From the NCBI RefSeq assembly GCF_016862815.1, contig NZ_BONR01000003.1:62001-126000 (forward strand): a DNA stretch of 64,000 bases, given 5' to 3'. The first letter of the stretch is position 1; every line of letters starts with the position of its first letter. Made by a program: the position numbers and the translations under genes. This document shows positions 1-9,628 of this stretch, piece after piece. This stretch comes from Demequina activiva. GTDB lineage: Bacteria; Actinomycetota; Actinomycetes; Actinomycetales; Demequinaceae. Below the pieces are notes generated by a model that did no database searches, had not been told where the DNA came from, and was given only the letters and a program-made list of their open reading frames with translations.

Positions 1-145
1 TCGAGAACTGGAACGCGTCGATCTGCCACGACAGGCTCACCTGCTCCGGGTCGCGCGTGCGCCGGGAGGGCACCACCGCCACGTCGTCGAAGGAGTACGC
101 GCGGCGTCCGCGCTTGCCGCGCCCGATCTCGATCTCGTTGCTCAC
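1..145 (-). CDS. guaB3: GuaB3-family IMP dehydrogenase-related protein (5' fragment)
   Basis: Only the first 48 codons are in the window; the rest runs off the left edge. From the GTG start at 145 the protein begins VSNEIEIGRGKRGRRAYSFD and continues into DDVAVVPSRRTRDPEQV, the characteristic opening of the actinobacterial GuaB3 family, a paralogue of IMP dehydrogenase of uncertain in vivo role. A TAGGCT box lies six bases before the GTG and there is no Shine-Dalgarno sequence, so the transcript may be leaderless. In actinobacteria guaB3 usually lies just beyond guaB; here five other genes lie between them. Confidence 0.9.
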   Translation of the reverse strand, partial: MSNEIEIGRGKRGRRAYSFDDVAVVPSRRTRDPEQVSLSWQIDAFQFS

Positions 146-151
146 CGCAAT

Positions 152-157
152 AGCCTA
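152..157 (-). promoter_or_regulatory. Candidate -10 box of a leaderless guaB3 transcript
   Basis: TAGGCT on the minus strand, followed by six bases and then the GTG start. This matches the TANNNT-N6/7-start layout of leaderless actinobacterial transcripts. No convincing -35 box is seen. Confidence 0.4.
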
Positions 158-240
158 TCTGGACTCGCGGACGGCGCGTGGGGCCTCAGCGCGCGGCCCG
201 TCGCGGGTGCGCTGTCGGTCCCGCGTGGGACAGTGGTCGC

Positions 241-948
241 ATGAGCTGGCTGGACGCGACCATGGTGGGCTTCGACACGGAGACCACGGGCATCTCGACC
301 GCGCACGATCGCATCGTGACCGCGGCGATCATCACGCGCACGGGTGACGACGTCACCGCGCGCACGTGGCTCATCGATCCCGGGATCGAGATCCCGGCGC
401 GCGCCACGGAGGTGCATGGGATCTCGACCGAGCAGGCGCGGGCCGAGGGCGCTCAGCCGGCCGTGGCACTCGAGGAGATCGCCTCGATACTCGCCGGCGC
501 GATGGCGGCCGGCTTCCCTGTGGTCGCGTTCAACGCGCAGTTCGACGTGTCGATCCTCGAGGCGGAGCTCGCCCGCCATGGGCTGCCGTCGCTCGGATCG
601 CGGGTGCCGAACGGCCAGGTCGCGCCCGTGGTGGACCCGCTGGTGCTCGATCGCAAGTTGGACCGCTGGCGCAAGGGCAAGCGCAAGCTGATCGACATGT
701 GCGCGACCTACGGCGTCACCGTGGTCGCGGACGATCTTCACGCGGCGGACGCGGACGTGCTCGCCACGCTCGACGTGCTGAGAGCGATGGCGACGCGGTA
801 TCCCGCGATCGGTGAGTCCGCGCTGGCGGACCTGCACAGTCAGCAGGCCGATGCGCACCGTGAGTGGGCACTGGAGTTCGCCGCCTGGCTGCGCTCACGC
901 GGTCGGACCGAGGACCTTCCACGACCGGAATGGCCGCTCGCCGTCTGA
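241..948 (+). CDS. DEDDh 3'-5' exonuclease (DnaQ-like)
   Basis: A 235-residue single-domain exonuclease of the DnaQ/epsilon fold. Motif Exo I (FDTETTG) is near residues 11-17, the FNAQFDVSIL segment supplies Exo II, and HAADADVLATL near the C-terminus supplies the HxAxxD Exo III motif, so it belongs to the DEDDh class. The family hydrolyses DNA or RNA 3' ends using two metal ions. It has no BRCT, polymerase or UvrC-like domain, unlike several larger actinobacterial DnaQ proteins. The start at 241 was chosen because homology begins immediately (MSWLDATMVGFD); an in-frame start at 178 would add low-complexity Arg-rich sequence. A role in proofreading or repair is inferred from family only. Confidence 0.85.
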   Translation: MSWLDATMVGFDTETTGISTAHDRIVTAAIITRTGDDVTARTWLIDPGIEIPARATEVHGISTEQARAEGAQPAVALEEIASILAGAMAAGFPVVAFNAQFDVSILEAELARHGLPSLGSRVPNGQVAPVVDPLVLDRKLDRWRKGKRKLIDMCATYGVTVVADDLHAADADVLATLDVLRAMATRYPAIGESALADLHSQQADAHREWALEFAAWLRSRGRTEDLPRPEWPLAV

Positions 949-974
949 TCCCGGTCGACCGCCGGCGGTGTGCC

Positions 975-980
975 TAGAGT
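975..980 (+). promoter_or_regulatory. Candidate extended -10 box for the glutamate dehydrogenase-type gene
   Basis: TAGAGT within GTGCCTAGAGTGG (970-982), about 30 bases before the start codon. The same 13-mer occurs upstream of the small LRV-repeat gene near 28.87 kb. The -35 region is weak. Confidence 0.35.
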
Positions 981-1010
981 GGAACAGGAACCCTTGCGAA
1001 GGAGGTGGCG

Positions 1011-2279
1011 ATGACGCCGCCCAACCAGGCTCCGGTCGCAGCCGGGCCACTGATCGACGCTCGCGCACAGCTGGCCGGCGCCGTCGAGCATCTGGGAGTG
1101 AGCGACGGCGTTCACCGCATGCTGTCCATCTCCCGCCGAGAGATGGCCGTCTCCGTGCCGCTGCGCCGTGACGACGGCAGCACCGCGGTCTACGAAGGCT
1201 TCCGCGTCCAGCACAACTTCTCCCGCGGGCCGGCCAAGGGCGGCCTGCGCTTCTCGACCGCGGTGGACCTGGACGAGGTCCGGGCGCTGGCGATGTGGAT
1301 GACCTGGAAGTGCGCGCTCGTGGATGTGCCCTACGGCGGCGCGAAGGGCGGCGTGTCGATCGAGCCCCGCGACCACAGCCAGGCCGAGCTGGAGCGAGTG
1401 ACACGTCGCTACACCTCCGAGATCCTCCCCATCATCGGCCCCGACGTGGACATCCCGGCGCCGGACATCGGCACGGACGAGCGCACCATGGCCTGGATCA
1501 TGGACACCTACTCGGCTGCCGTGGGCCACACGGTCCCCGGCGTGGTCACCGGCAAGCCCATCAGCCTGGGCGGCTCGCTGGGACGTGCCAGCGCCACGAG
1601 CCGTGGCGTCGCGCACGTCGCTCTCATGGCGATGACGAGCCGAGGCATCGATCCCGTGGGGGCCACCGCCGCTGTGCAGGGCTTCGGGAAGGTAGGTCGC
1701 GATGCGGCTCGCTTCCTGTCGGAGGCGGGCGTGCGCGTGGTCGCCGTCAGCGACGTCGACGGCGCGATCTGGGCCGGGGACGGTCTCGGCATCACGCACC
1801 TGGGCGACCATGCGGACAGCGCAGGGACCGTGGCCGGATTCGACGGCGCGGAGTCGATCGACCCCGCGAGCGTCCTGACGCTTGACGTGGACGTGGCGGT
1901 CCCGGCGGCCGTCGAGGGCGTCATCACCGCGGCGAACGCGGACAGGATCCAGGCCCGCATCCTGGTCGAGGGAGCCAACGGCCCCACGACCAACGAGGCG
2001 GATGCGATCCTCGCGGACAAGGACATCCTCGTGGTGCCGGACATCCTCGCCAACGCGGGCGGAGTGATCGTCTCGTACTTCGAATGGGTGCAGTCCAACC
2101 AGGCGTATCAGTGGCGCGAGCGCGAGGTGCAGGAACGTCTCGAGGAGCGCATGGAGCGCGCGTGGCACGCCGTCGTCGACTACGCCGGAGCACATCGCAT
2201 GTCCTACCGCGAGGCCGCCACCGCGCTCGCCGTTCAGCGTGTGATCGAGGCCCACGATCTGCGGGGCCTCTACCCCTGA
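1011..2279 (+). CDS. Glu/Leu/Phe/Val dehydrogenase (NAD(P)-dependent glutamate dehydrogenase type)
   Basis: A 422-residue oxidative deaminase. The N-terminal dimerisation and substrate domain carries GPAKGGLRF and the catalytic-lysine loop PYGGAKGGV (Lys near residue 112), followed by APDIGTDERTMAWIMD. The C-terminal Rossmann domain carries GFGKVG and VSDVDGAIW. The family interconverts an L-amino acid (usually glutamate) with its 2-oxo acid and ammonium. Length is typical of the short hexameric type. AAGGAGG at 999-1005 is five bases from the ATG at 1011 and fixes the start; a GTG two codons earlier overlaps the ribosome-binding site. Substrate cannot be decided between glutamate and branched or aromatic amino acids, so no symbol is given. 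Confidence 0.9.
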   Translation: MTPPNQAPVAAGPLIDARAQLAGAVEHLGVSDGVHRMLSISRREMAVSVPLRRDDGSTAVYEGFRVQHNFSRGPAKGGLRFSTAVDLDEVRALAMWMTWKCALVDVPYGGAKGGVSIEPRDHSQAELERVTRRYTSEILPIIGPDVDIPAPDIGTDERTMAWIMDTYSAAVGHTVPGVVTGKPISLGGSLGRASATSRGVAHVALMAMTSRGIDPVGATAAVQGFGKVGRDAARFLSEAGVRVVAVSDVDGAIWAGDGLGITHLGDHADSAGTVAGFDGAESIDPASVLTLDVDVAVPAAVEGVITAANADRIQARILVEGANGPTTNEADAILADKDILVVPDILANAGGVIVSYFEWVQSNQAYQWREREVQERLEERMERAWHAVVDYAGAHRMSYREAATALAVQRVIEAHDLRGLYP

Positions 2280-2321
2280 CGCGCTGATCTGCGGTCTCGA
2301 CCGCGGCGGAGCGCTTCGTCG

Positions 2322-3782
2322 TCACGCCACAGGTGCGTCGGCTGGCGCCGGCCCCTCTTGGGCGCTCAAGCCGTGCTCCGTCTTCTCCCAGTAGTGCGGG
2401 CGGAGGATCAGCTGTCCCAGCCCCTTGTACGCCGCGATCGAGTGCAGCACCCAGTACAGCGGGTTCAAGAGCGCCCACGGCACGAGCCAGAATGCCCCGC
2501 GCTTGAACGGCCCCATCATGTTGAGGTAGATGACCAGGCTGTTGCCGAGCAGAAAGTTGAGCAGGCACACGGCGAGGACTGCTGGCGGGAAGTACGCGTC
2601 GAGAACGTCCGCGGGCGTCAGCCACGTGACGAAGGTGATGACCGCAAAAGGCAGAACTCCGAGGAACGTGAGCGGGGTGCCTCCGATGAGCAGAGCGAAG
2701 CCCCAGAACCTGCGCCAACCGAGTTCCGCGATGAGGAGCCTGGGCGAGCGAGCGTGAACCAGCGATGTCTGCATGTAGCCCTTGATCCAGCGGCTGCGTT
2801 GACGAATGAAGTTCGGGATGGAGGTGTTGGCCTCTTCCCACGTCACCGAGTCGACGATTCCCACCCGATAGCCGAGTGCTCCTGCGCGGATGCCCAGATC
2901 CGCATCTTCGGTGACATTGAACGGGTCCCAGCCGCCGAGCTCTCTCAACATGCTCGTACGAAAGTGGTTCGACGTACCGCCAAGTGGGATGGGGAGAGTG
3001 TCGACATCGAGCCCGGGGAGCATGTAATCGAACCAGTACGAGTACTCGAGCGTGAACATGCGAGTGAGCACGTTCTCGCGCGCGTTGAAGTAGTTCAGCT
3101 GCGCCTGCATCACGGCTGTGCGATCCCCCGCGTGACGGAACCCCAGGAAGGACTTCTTCAATTGGAGAGGATCGGGAGCGTCCTCGGCGTCGTAGATGAC
3201 CACGAACTCGCCGGTGCACAACGATAGGCCCACATTGCACGCTCGCGGCTTGGTCTGCGGCTTGCCACGAGGCACCACCACCACCGTCATGTAGTCCGGG
3301 GTATGGGAGGCGTCGATCGCGGCGCGCGTCTCGTCGTCTTCCTCCTCGACGAGGATAAGCACCTCGAGCTTGTCCGAGGGGTAGTCGAGGGCGCCCAGAT
3401 TCGTGACGAGACGATGCACGATGTTCGCCTCCCGAAAGACTGGAACCAGCACCGTGTAGACGGGAAGCTCGGCGTCGTCGAGCGCAGCGATCTCCTCAGG
3501 ATCGATATGGTCGACTAGGTCGTAGCGCGCGCCGCGCAGCGACACCCAGAACTTGAACGCCGTGGATGCGAGGAAGACCACGCTCGACACGCCCACGACC
3601 GCGACCACGGTGCCGACCGGCGCGAGCACCAGCGCCACGACCAGCGCGATGAGTGTGATCGCGACCATGATCTTCTGCGAGCGGAGCAGGACCACACGAG
3701 CAGAGAGCCGCGGATTGCGCTCCCAGAGACCGTAGGTCGCCTCGCGTGCCACCTCAGCGTCAGCCATGTGAACCCGCGTCAT
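2322..3782 (-). CDS. Processive family 2 glycosyltransferase, membrane-embedded
   Basis: A 486-residue GT2 enzyme. There are two membrane segments at about residues 38-77, a cytoplasmic GT-A domain, then about four C-terminal membrane segments. Catalytic signatures of the cellulose/hyaluronan synthase type are visible: the acidic LILVEEEDDET segment, the metal-binding YDAEDAPDP, the base motif TEDADLG and QRSRWIKGYMQT (Q/RxxRW). It probably polymerises or transfers a sugar on the cytoplasmic face while extruding product. The start overlaps the stop of the upstream membrane-protein gene as ATGA (3779-3782), so the two are translationally coupled. A second Met five codons in (3767) is an alternative start. 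The sugar is unknown. Confidence 0.85.
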   Translation of the reverse strand: MTRVHMADAEVAREATYGLWERNPRLSARVVLLRSQKIMVAITLIALVVALVLAPVGTVVAVVGVSSVVFLASTAFKFWVSLRGARYDLVDHIDPEEIAALDDAELPVYTVLVPVFREANIVHRLVTNLGALDYPSDKLEVLILVEEEDDETRAAIDASHTPDYMTVVVVPRGKPQTKPRACNVGLSLCTGEFVVIYDAEDAPDPLQLKKSFLGFRHAGDRTAVMQAQLNYFNARENVLTRMFTLEYSYWFDYMLPGLDVDTLPIPLGGTSNHFRTSMLRELGGWDPFNVTEDADLGIRAGALGYRVGIVDSVTWEEANTSIPNFIRQRSRWIKGYMQTSLVHARSPRLLIAELGWRRFWGFALLIGGTPLTFLGVLPFAVITFVTWLTPADVLDAYFPPAVLAVCLLNFLLGNSLVIYLNMMGPFKRGAFWLVPWALLNPLYWVLHSIAAYKGLGQLILRPHYWEKTEHGLSAQEGPAPADAPVA

Positions 3783-4972
3783 GCCGACCACCCTTGCACG
3801 AAGGCATCCAACCATGCTTTGGATGCGGGATAGAGCACGAACGCTGTCGTCCACGCCACCACCGCTTGGCTCGCCGCGAGACCCATAGTGAGGGCGAGAT
3901 AGCCGCCGCGAGGTCGGCGCGGCAGCAGCGCGATGCCGATCGTGAGCAGGAGAAGGAACGTGACGCCGGCCGAGCCGCTCGGCGTGGCTCCCAGAACCAC
4001 GGCGAGCAGGATCGAAGCCGTGACCAGGATCGGCATCAGCGCGAGGAGCGGACGGCGCACTGCGAGCGCGAAGACCACGCCGGCCACGGCCGGCGCGAAG
4101 TACAGCCATCCCCACGGACCGGTCAGCACGTCTCGCACGAGATTCGCCCGCTCCAGGTCGATCTCCAGGCCTTCGCCGTCGAACACCCAGAACAGGTCGG
4201 AGCGGAACACGAGACCCAAGATCGAGACGGCGCTGAACGCCGCGACCGTTGGAAAGACCAGGACGAGCGCATTCGCGATGGTCGCTCCCCGCCGGGAGTG
4301 GACCAGGAAGGGCACCACGCTTCCCGCGATCACCACGGAGAACAGCAGAGCCGGAGCGGACAAGGCCGCTAGAGCAAAGAGGATCCCGGCACGGAAGCCT
4401 GCCTGCGTGTTGGCGAAGACGATGAAACGCACCACATCGATCAAACCGAGCCCAAAGAGCGCGACCGCGAGCGTAATCTCGAGGTTGGTCGTCACGTTGG
4501 CAGCGAACAGCGGAGTCGCCCCCAGCATGAGCGCCACAAGCGCCCGTTCTGGCCGGTGGTAGTCCCGCCGCTGCAGCCACTCCAGCACCCGCTGGAGAAA
4601 GAAGCCAGCGACGAGGGACCCGGCCACGGCAAGCCCCACCACTCCTCCTGGCATGGCGACCGCCACCAGGGTCGTCACTGGGGGGTACAGCGCTACAAGG
4701 ATGTCGACGCTTGCGGTCAGCTCCGCTAGCGCGGACACCTGGTCAACCAGAGCGGCGTTGGGCGTGTCGGTGTAGAAGTATCCGTCGCTGTCGCGAGCGA
4801 GCACTGCGGTGATTGCCAGGAACGGGAGCGACATCAAGAGCCGCAGTCCCCACCGCGCGGCACGCGACGCCGGGTACTTTGGCCAAGGTCCTCGCCCTCT
4901 CCCCTCTCGCCGGGCCGGTCGGGCGGCGTCCGCCGCGATGGCAGACCTGGTGCGGGACATAGAGCCCATCAT
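3779..4972 (-). CDS. Multi-pass membrane protein coupled to a glycosyltransferase
   Basis: About 397 residues with around nine to ten hydrophobic segments and no soluble domain. A cytoplasmic basic N-terminus precedes the first membrane helix (RLLMSLPFLAITAVLA), which is followed by an extracytoplasmic DSDGYFYTDTPNAALVDQ loop and a ladder of helices. This topology resembles GT-C or polysaccharide-assembly membrane proteins, but I recognise no family motif. The ATG at 4972 has AAGGTG just upstream; an in-frame GTG at 5002 and ATGs at 4969 and 4960 are alternatives. The ATGA overlap with the GT2 gene strongly suggests that the products act together, for instance as glycan synthase and accessory or flippase. 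That role is inferred. Confidence 0.65.
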   Translation of the reverse strand: MMGSMSRTRSAIAADAARPARREGRGRGPWPKYPASRAARWGLRLLMSLPFLAITAVLARDSDGYFYTDTPNAALVDQVSALAELTASVDILVALYPPVTTLVAVAMPGGVVGLAVAGSLVAGFFLQRVLEWLQRRDYHRPERALVALMLGATPLFAANVTTNLEITLAVALFGLGLIDVVRFIVFANTQAGFRAGILFALAALSAPALLFSVVIAGSVVPFLVHSRRGATIANALVLVFPTVAAFSAVSILGLVFRSDLFWVFDGEGLEIDLERANLVRDVLTGPWGWLYFAPAVAGVVFALAVRRPLLALMPILVTASILLAVVLGATPSGSAGVTFLLLLTIGIALLPRRPRGGYLALTMGLAASQAVVAWTTAFVLYPASKAWLDAFVQGWSA

Positions 4973-5026
4973 GACACCTTGCAGCGGGCTCAGTGCGCTC
5001 ACGGCGGCACCGTCGCGCCCATGCAG

Positions 5027-5776
5027 TCACGACGCGAGGACGCGCCACAACATGGTGAGGGACACCACCACGATGAGCACCCGCAGCACGAGGGGGTTCA
5101 CCCGCAGCAGGATGTGCGAGCCCACATACGCGCCGATGAGCTGGCCCACGATCATCACGCCGCCCACCACCCAAACGATCTTGCCGGCGATCACGAACAC
5201 CAAGAGCGACGCGATGTTCGTGGCGAAGTTCAGCGTCTTCGCGATCGCGGTCGAGCGGCGCAGCGGCAGGGCTCGCAGAGCGGTGCCGGAGAGCGCGTAC
5301 AGCGAGCCCGTGCCGGGCCCGAAGGCGCCGTCGTACGCACCGATCGCCGGCACCACCGTGGCCTCGTAGACGGGGTCGCTCATGCGGGGTCGCGCGGGCG
5401 GCTCATGCGACCTGGGCACCAGCAGGAAGTACGCCGCGATGAGCGCCAGCACCAGCGGGATCACGATCTCGAGTGCGTCCGTCGACAGGAACAGGATCGC
5501 CACCGTGCCGGCCACCGATCCCAGGAACGCCCACAGCATGGGCCAGCGCACATCCGCCCACCGCACCCCGTGCTTGCGAATCACCTGATACGTCGCCATT
5601 CCAGTGCCCGCAGGAGCCTGGAGCTTGTTGGTCGCGAGCGCCTGGAGCGGGGGCAGCCCGGCCAGCAGCAGCGCTGGCACCGTCAGCAGCCCGCCTCCCC
5701 CGGCGAGGGTGTCGAGACATCCGGCCAGCAGCGCCACCAGCGCGAGGAGCGCGAGGACCTCCCACGTGACCTCCAC
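5027..5776 (-). CDS. TauE/SafE-family permease (sulfite/organosulfur exporter type)
   Basis: A 249-residue integral membrane protein with about eight helices. The diagnostic N-terminal GCLDTLAGGGGLLTVPALLL followed by ALATNKLQAPAGTG is the TauE/SafE repeat signature; the second half contains the degenerate repeat ATVVPAIGAYDGAFGPGTGS. Family members export or import small anions such as sulfite, sulfoacetate or sulfonates; substrates are rarely predictable from sequence. The gene starts seven bases after guaB ends and is probably cotranscribed with it, although no functional link to guanine nucleotides is evident. Confidence 0.88.
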   Translation of the reverse strand: MEVTWEVLALLALVALLAGCLDTLAGGGGLLTVPALLLAGLPPLQALATNKLQAPAGTGMATYQVIRKHGVRWADVRWPMLWAFLGSVAGTVAILFLSTDALEIVIPLVLALIAAYFLLVPRSHEPPARPRMSDPVYEATVVPAIGAYDGAFGPGTGSLYALSGTALRALPLRRSTAIAKTLNFATNIASLLVFVIAGKIVWVVGGVMIVGQLIGAYVGSHILLRVNPLVLRVLIVVVSLTMLWRVLAS

Positions 5777-5783
5777 GGAGAGG

Positions 5784-7304
<1,521 letters not shown>

Positions 7305-7562
7305 CGGAACAACGCAGGGGGCCACGGACGGCCGCGACCAGCCAAGCGGTGACCAAGCGGTGAAGGCGCGGTGACGGCGCCATCGGGGGTCTAGCCAACG
7401 CCAGTCATTCCAGGTATGAATGGGGGTAGTGCATGAATTGTGCTACGGATGTTATCGGGTCTTGACCTGTCCGATTCATCCGGAATACGGTGAAGTGCAC
7501 CAATCGGTTCCCGCTCAACGGCGAGGGGGTGGCCGATTCCCGACACAGGAGATGGGAGCGCC

Positions 7563-7853
7563 ATGGATACGGTTGCGAAGCTGCCGGCACCAACGCAGGA
7601 CCAGTGGGAATGGCAGTACGAAGGTGCATGTCGGGATGCGGATCCCGATCTCTTCTTCCACCCTGAGGGCGAACGAGGCTCGGCGCGACGACGCCGCGCG
7701 GAGGCGGCGAAGGAGTACTGCGAGCGCTGCCCCGTCCTCGACACCTGCCGCGAGCGCTCGCTGATGGCGCGCGAGCCGTTCGGGGTCTGGGGAGGAATGA
7801 GCGAGGACGAGCGTCACGCGATGCTCGCTGGCCGCCTCAAGAAGGCCAGCTGA
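7563..7853 (+). CDS. WhiB-family [4Fe-4S] transcription factor, WhiB3/WhiD-like
   Basis: A 96-residue Wbl protein with all four cluster-ligating cysteines (C23, C53, C56, C62 in the C-x29-C-x2-C-x5-C pattern) and the GVWGGMSEDER turn that contacts the sigma factor. The DLFFHPEGERGSAR segment before the CxxC is typical of the WhiB3/WhiD subgroup rather than WhiB1 or WhiB2. Such proteins bind sigma region 4 through the cluster region and control differentiation, redox or stress genes. An AGGAG precedes the ATG. It converges on groES across a shared hairpin terminator; in other actinobacteria this neighbourhood contains groES-groEL-whiD, which supports the subgroup call. Confidence 0.88.
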   Translation: MDTVAKLPAPTQDQWEWQYEGACRDADPDLFFHPEGERGSARRRRAEAAKEYCERCPVLDTCRERSLMAREPFGVWGGMSEDERHAMLAGRLKKAS

Positions 7854-7876
7854 CCTCCCTCAGCACGAGCACGACG

Positions 7877-7906
7877 AAGGCCCCGGAAGATCTCTTCCGG
7901 GGCCTT
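7877..7906. terminator. Bidirectional intrinsic terminator between whiB and groES
   Basis: A perfect 30-base inverted repeat: AAGGCCCCGGAAGA, then TC, then its complement TCTTCCGGGGCCTT. It lies 24 bases after the whiB stop and 21 bases from the groES stop. The ends are T/A-rich in both directions, so it can serve both converging genes. Confidence 0.85.
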
Positions 7907-7926
7907 GTCTTGTCTGGGGGACGGCG

Positions 7927-8220
7927 TCAGCCGACCACACCCAGCAGGTCGCGCGCCGAGAGGATCAGCAGATCCTCGCCGCCGTACTTGACCTCGGTGC
8001 CGCCGTACTTGCTGTAGATGACCTTGTCACCCACCGCGACGTCGAGCGGGATGCGGTTGCCGTTGTCGTCGACACGGCCGGGGCCCACCGCCAGGACCTC
8101 GCCCTCCTGGGGCTTCTCCTTGGCGGTTTCGGGGATCACGAGGCCAGACGCGGTGGTCTGCTCGGCGGCTGCCGGCTTCACCACGACCTTGTCCTCAAGA
8201 GGCTTGATAGAGACCGACAC
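7927..8220 (-). CDS. groES: Co-chaperonin GroES (Hsp10)
   Basis: A 97-residue cochaperonin that caps GroEL. The start [16 protein letters not shown], the mobile loop around [19 protein letters not shown] and the C-terminal [18 protein letters not shown] are all canonical. The GTG at 8220 is preceded by GAGG at good spacing; the longer in-frame ATG at 8247 adds non-homologous residues. A CIRCE operator lies about 125 bases upstream, so HrcA repression and heat induction are expected. No groEL follows: the next gene is whiB on the other strand. The partner chaperonin must be encoded elsewhere. Confidence 0.97.
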   Translation of the reverse strand: MSVSIKPLEDKVVVKPAAAEQTTASGLVIPETAKEKPQEGEVLAVGPGRVDDNGNRIPLDVAVGDKVIYSKYGGTEVKYGGEDLLILSARDLLGVVG

Positions 8221-8344
8221 TGCGGACCTCACCTTCCATTCATCCAATGTCTGAACTGGATCGCGGCCGTCTCACTCCCTGCCGTCGCGGGGGTCAGAGG
8301 GTGGGGCGTTGGTGCCACGCGCTCCGTATGGAGCACTGCCCAAT

Positions 8345-8371
8345 TTAGCACTCAGCACCCGCGAGTGCTAA
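8345..8371. promoter_or_regulatory. CIRCE operator (HrcA-binding site) of groES
   Basis: A perfect TTAGCACTC-N9-GAGTGCTAA inverted repeat, the consensus HrcA operator, with no mismatches. It sits upstream of groES on the minus strand and about 40 bases upstream of the plus-strand methyltransferase gene. Confidence 0.97.
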
Positions 8372-8411
8372 CCGTTCGTCGCGTGTTCGCGGCGCGTGAA
8401 AGGATCACGGC

Positions 8412-9581
8412 ATGGACGCCGCCCTGGCACGACTGCTGACCTCGCCGGACGGGGTGGCGCTGGTGGACGCGCTGCCTCCCTACTCGCCCACAGAGGCCGA
8501 GCGCGTGGGACGCGAGCTGCGCGACGGTGGCATCGCCCCGGAACTGGTCGCTGCGGTCCTGACGCAGTCCCGCATGAGGGCCGATGCGCGCGCCAAGTTA
8601 GGCGACTTCGCCGCCGGGATGCTCTTCACCCAGGACGGGCTCGAGCAGGCGACGCGGCTGCAGGTGGCGGCGCTTCACGCGCAGCGCTTCCGCGCTGCGG
8701 GCATCGACCGGGTGGGCGACCTCACCTGCGGGATCGGCGCCGATGCGATGGCCGCGGCAGCGCTCGGCCTGGACGTGACCGCCGTCGAGGTCGACGAGGC
8801 CACCGCGCTGATCGCGGATCACAACCTGCGTCACTGGGACGCGGCGCGCGTGGTGAACGCGGACGCGATGACGGTGGCCGCCGCGCTCGACGTGGAGGGA
8901 CTCTTCGCGGACCCTGCGCGCCGGAACGCTCGCGGACGCCGCCACGATCCACGGGACTACTCGCCGGTGCTGGACGGCGTGCTCGCGCTGCGCGAGCGCG
9001 TGCCGGCGCTGGGGGTCAAGGTGGGACCCGCGATCCCTCACGACGCCATCCCGGCCGATGCCGAGGCCGAATGGGTGAGCGTCGACGGCGCGGTGGTGGA
9101 GGCAGGGCTGTGGTTCGGCCCGCTCGCCGAGTCGCCCGGTCACGCCGCTCTCGTGATCGACTCCGATGGAGCGCACCGGCTGGCCGGCTCGACAGAGCGC
9201 GCACCTCTTGGTGAGTTGACTGACTATCTCTACGAGCCCGACGGAGCGGTCATCCGGTCAGGGATCGTGGCGCAGCTCGCCGCTCGCCTCGACGCGACCG
9301 TCGTCGACCCGACCATCGCCTACCTCGCCGCCGCCAGGCCTGTCGCCACCCCCTTCGCCCACGGCTACCGGGTGCTGGAGGCGCTGCCGTTCAAGGTCAA
9401 GGCCCTCGCCGCCGCGCTGCGTGCTCGCCACGTCGGGACCGTGGACATCAAGAAGCGCGGCGTCGACGTGACCCCGGAGCAGCTGCGGCCGCAGCTCAAG
9501 CTTCACGGTGACTCCCGCGCCACGGTCATCGTGACCCGTGTGGGCGGCCGCCGCATGGCCCTCATCGTCGAGCCGCTGTAA
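8412..9581 (+). CDS. Class I SAM-dependent methyltransferase with THUMP-like C-terminal domain
   Basis: A 389-residue protein. An N-terminal helical region precedes a Rossmann methyltransferase core with the SAM loop DLTCGIGADAMA (near residues 103-114) and the acidic VTAVEVDE. The catalytic-type motif FADPARRNARGRRHDP follows. The C-terminal part (from about residue 310, FKVKALAAALRARHVGTVDIKKRG) matches the THUMP-like domain common in actinobacterial homologues. The substrate is not established for this family; an RNA target is plausible from the THUMP-like fold. A ribosome-binding AAAGGA lies before the ATG. The gene sits in the groES-lysE gap and appears monocistronic. Confidence 0.85.
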   Translation: MDAALARLLTSPDGVALVDALPPYSPTEAERVGRELRDGGIAPELVAAVLTQSRMRADARAKLGDFAAGMLFTQDGLEQATRLQVAALHAQRFRAAGIDRVGDLTCGIGADAMAAAALGLDVTAVEVDEATALIADHNLRHWDAARVVNADAMTVAAALDVEGLFADPARRNARGRRHDPRDYSPVLDGVLALRERVPALGVKVGPAIPHDAIPADAEAEWVSVDGAVVEAGLWFGPLAESPGHAALVIDSDGAHRLAGSTERAPLGELTDYLYEPDGAVIRSGIVAQLAARLDATVVDPTIAYLAAARPVATPFAHGYRVLEALPFKVKALAAALRARHVGTVDIKKRGVDVTPEQLRPQLKLHGDSRATVIVTRVGGRRMALIVEPL

Positions 9582-9628
9582 GAACGATCTCTCCGCTTCT
9601 CGTGGTCGCAGAGCGCCCTGCAGACGCG

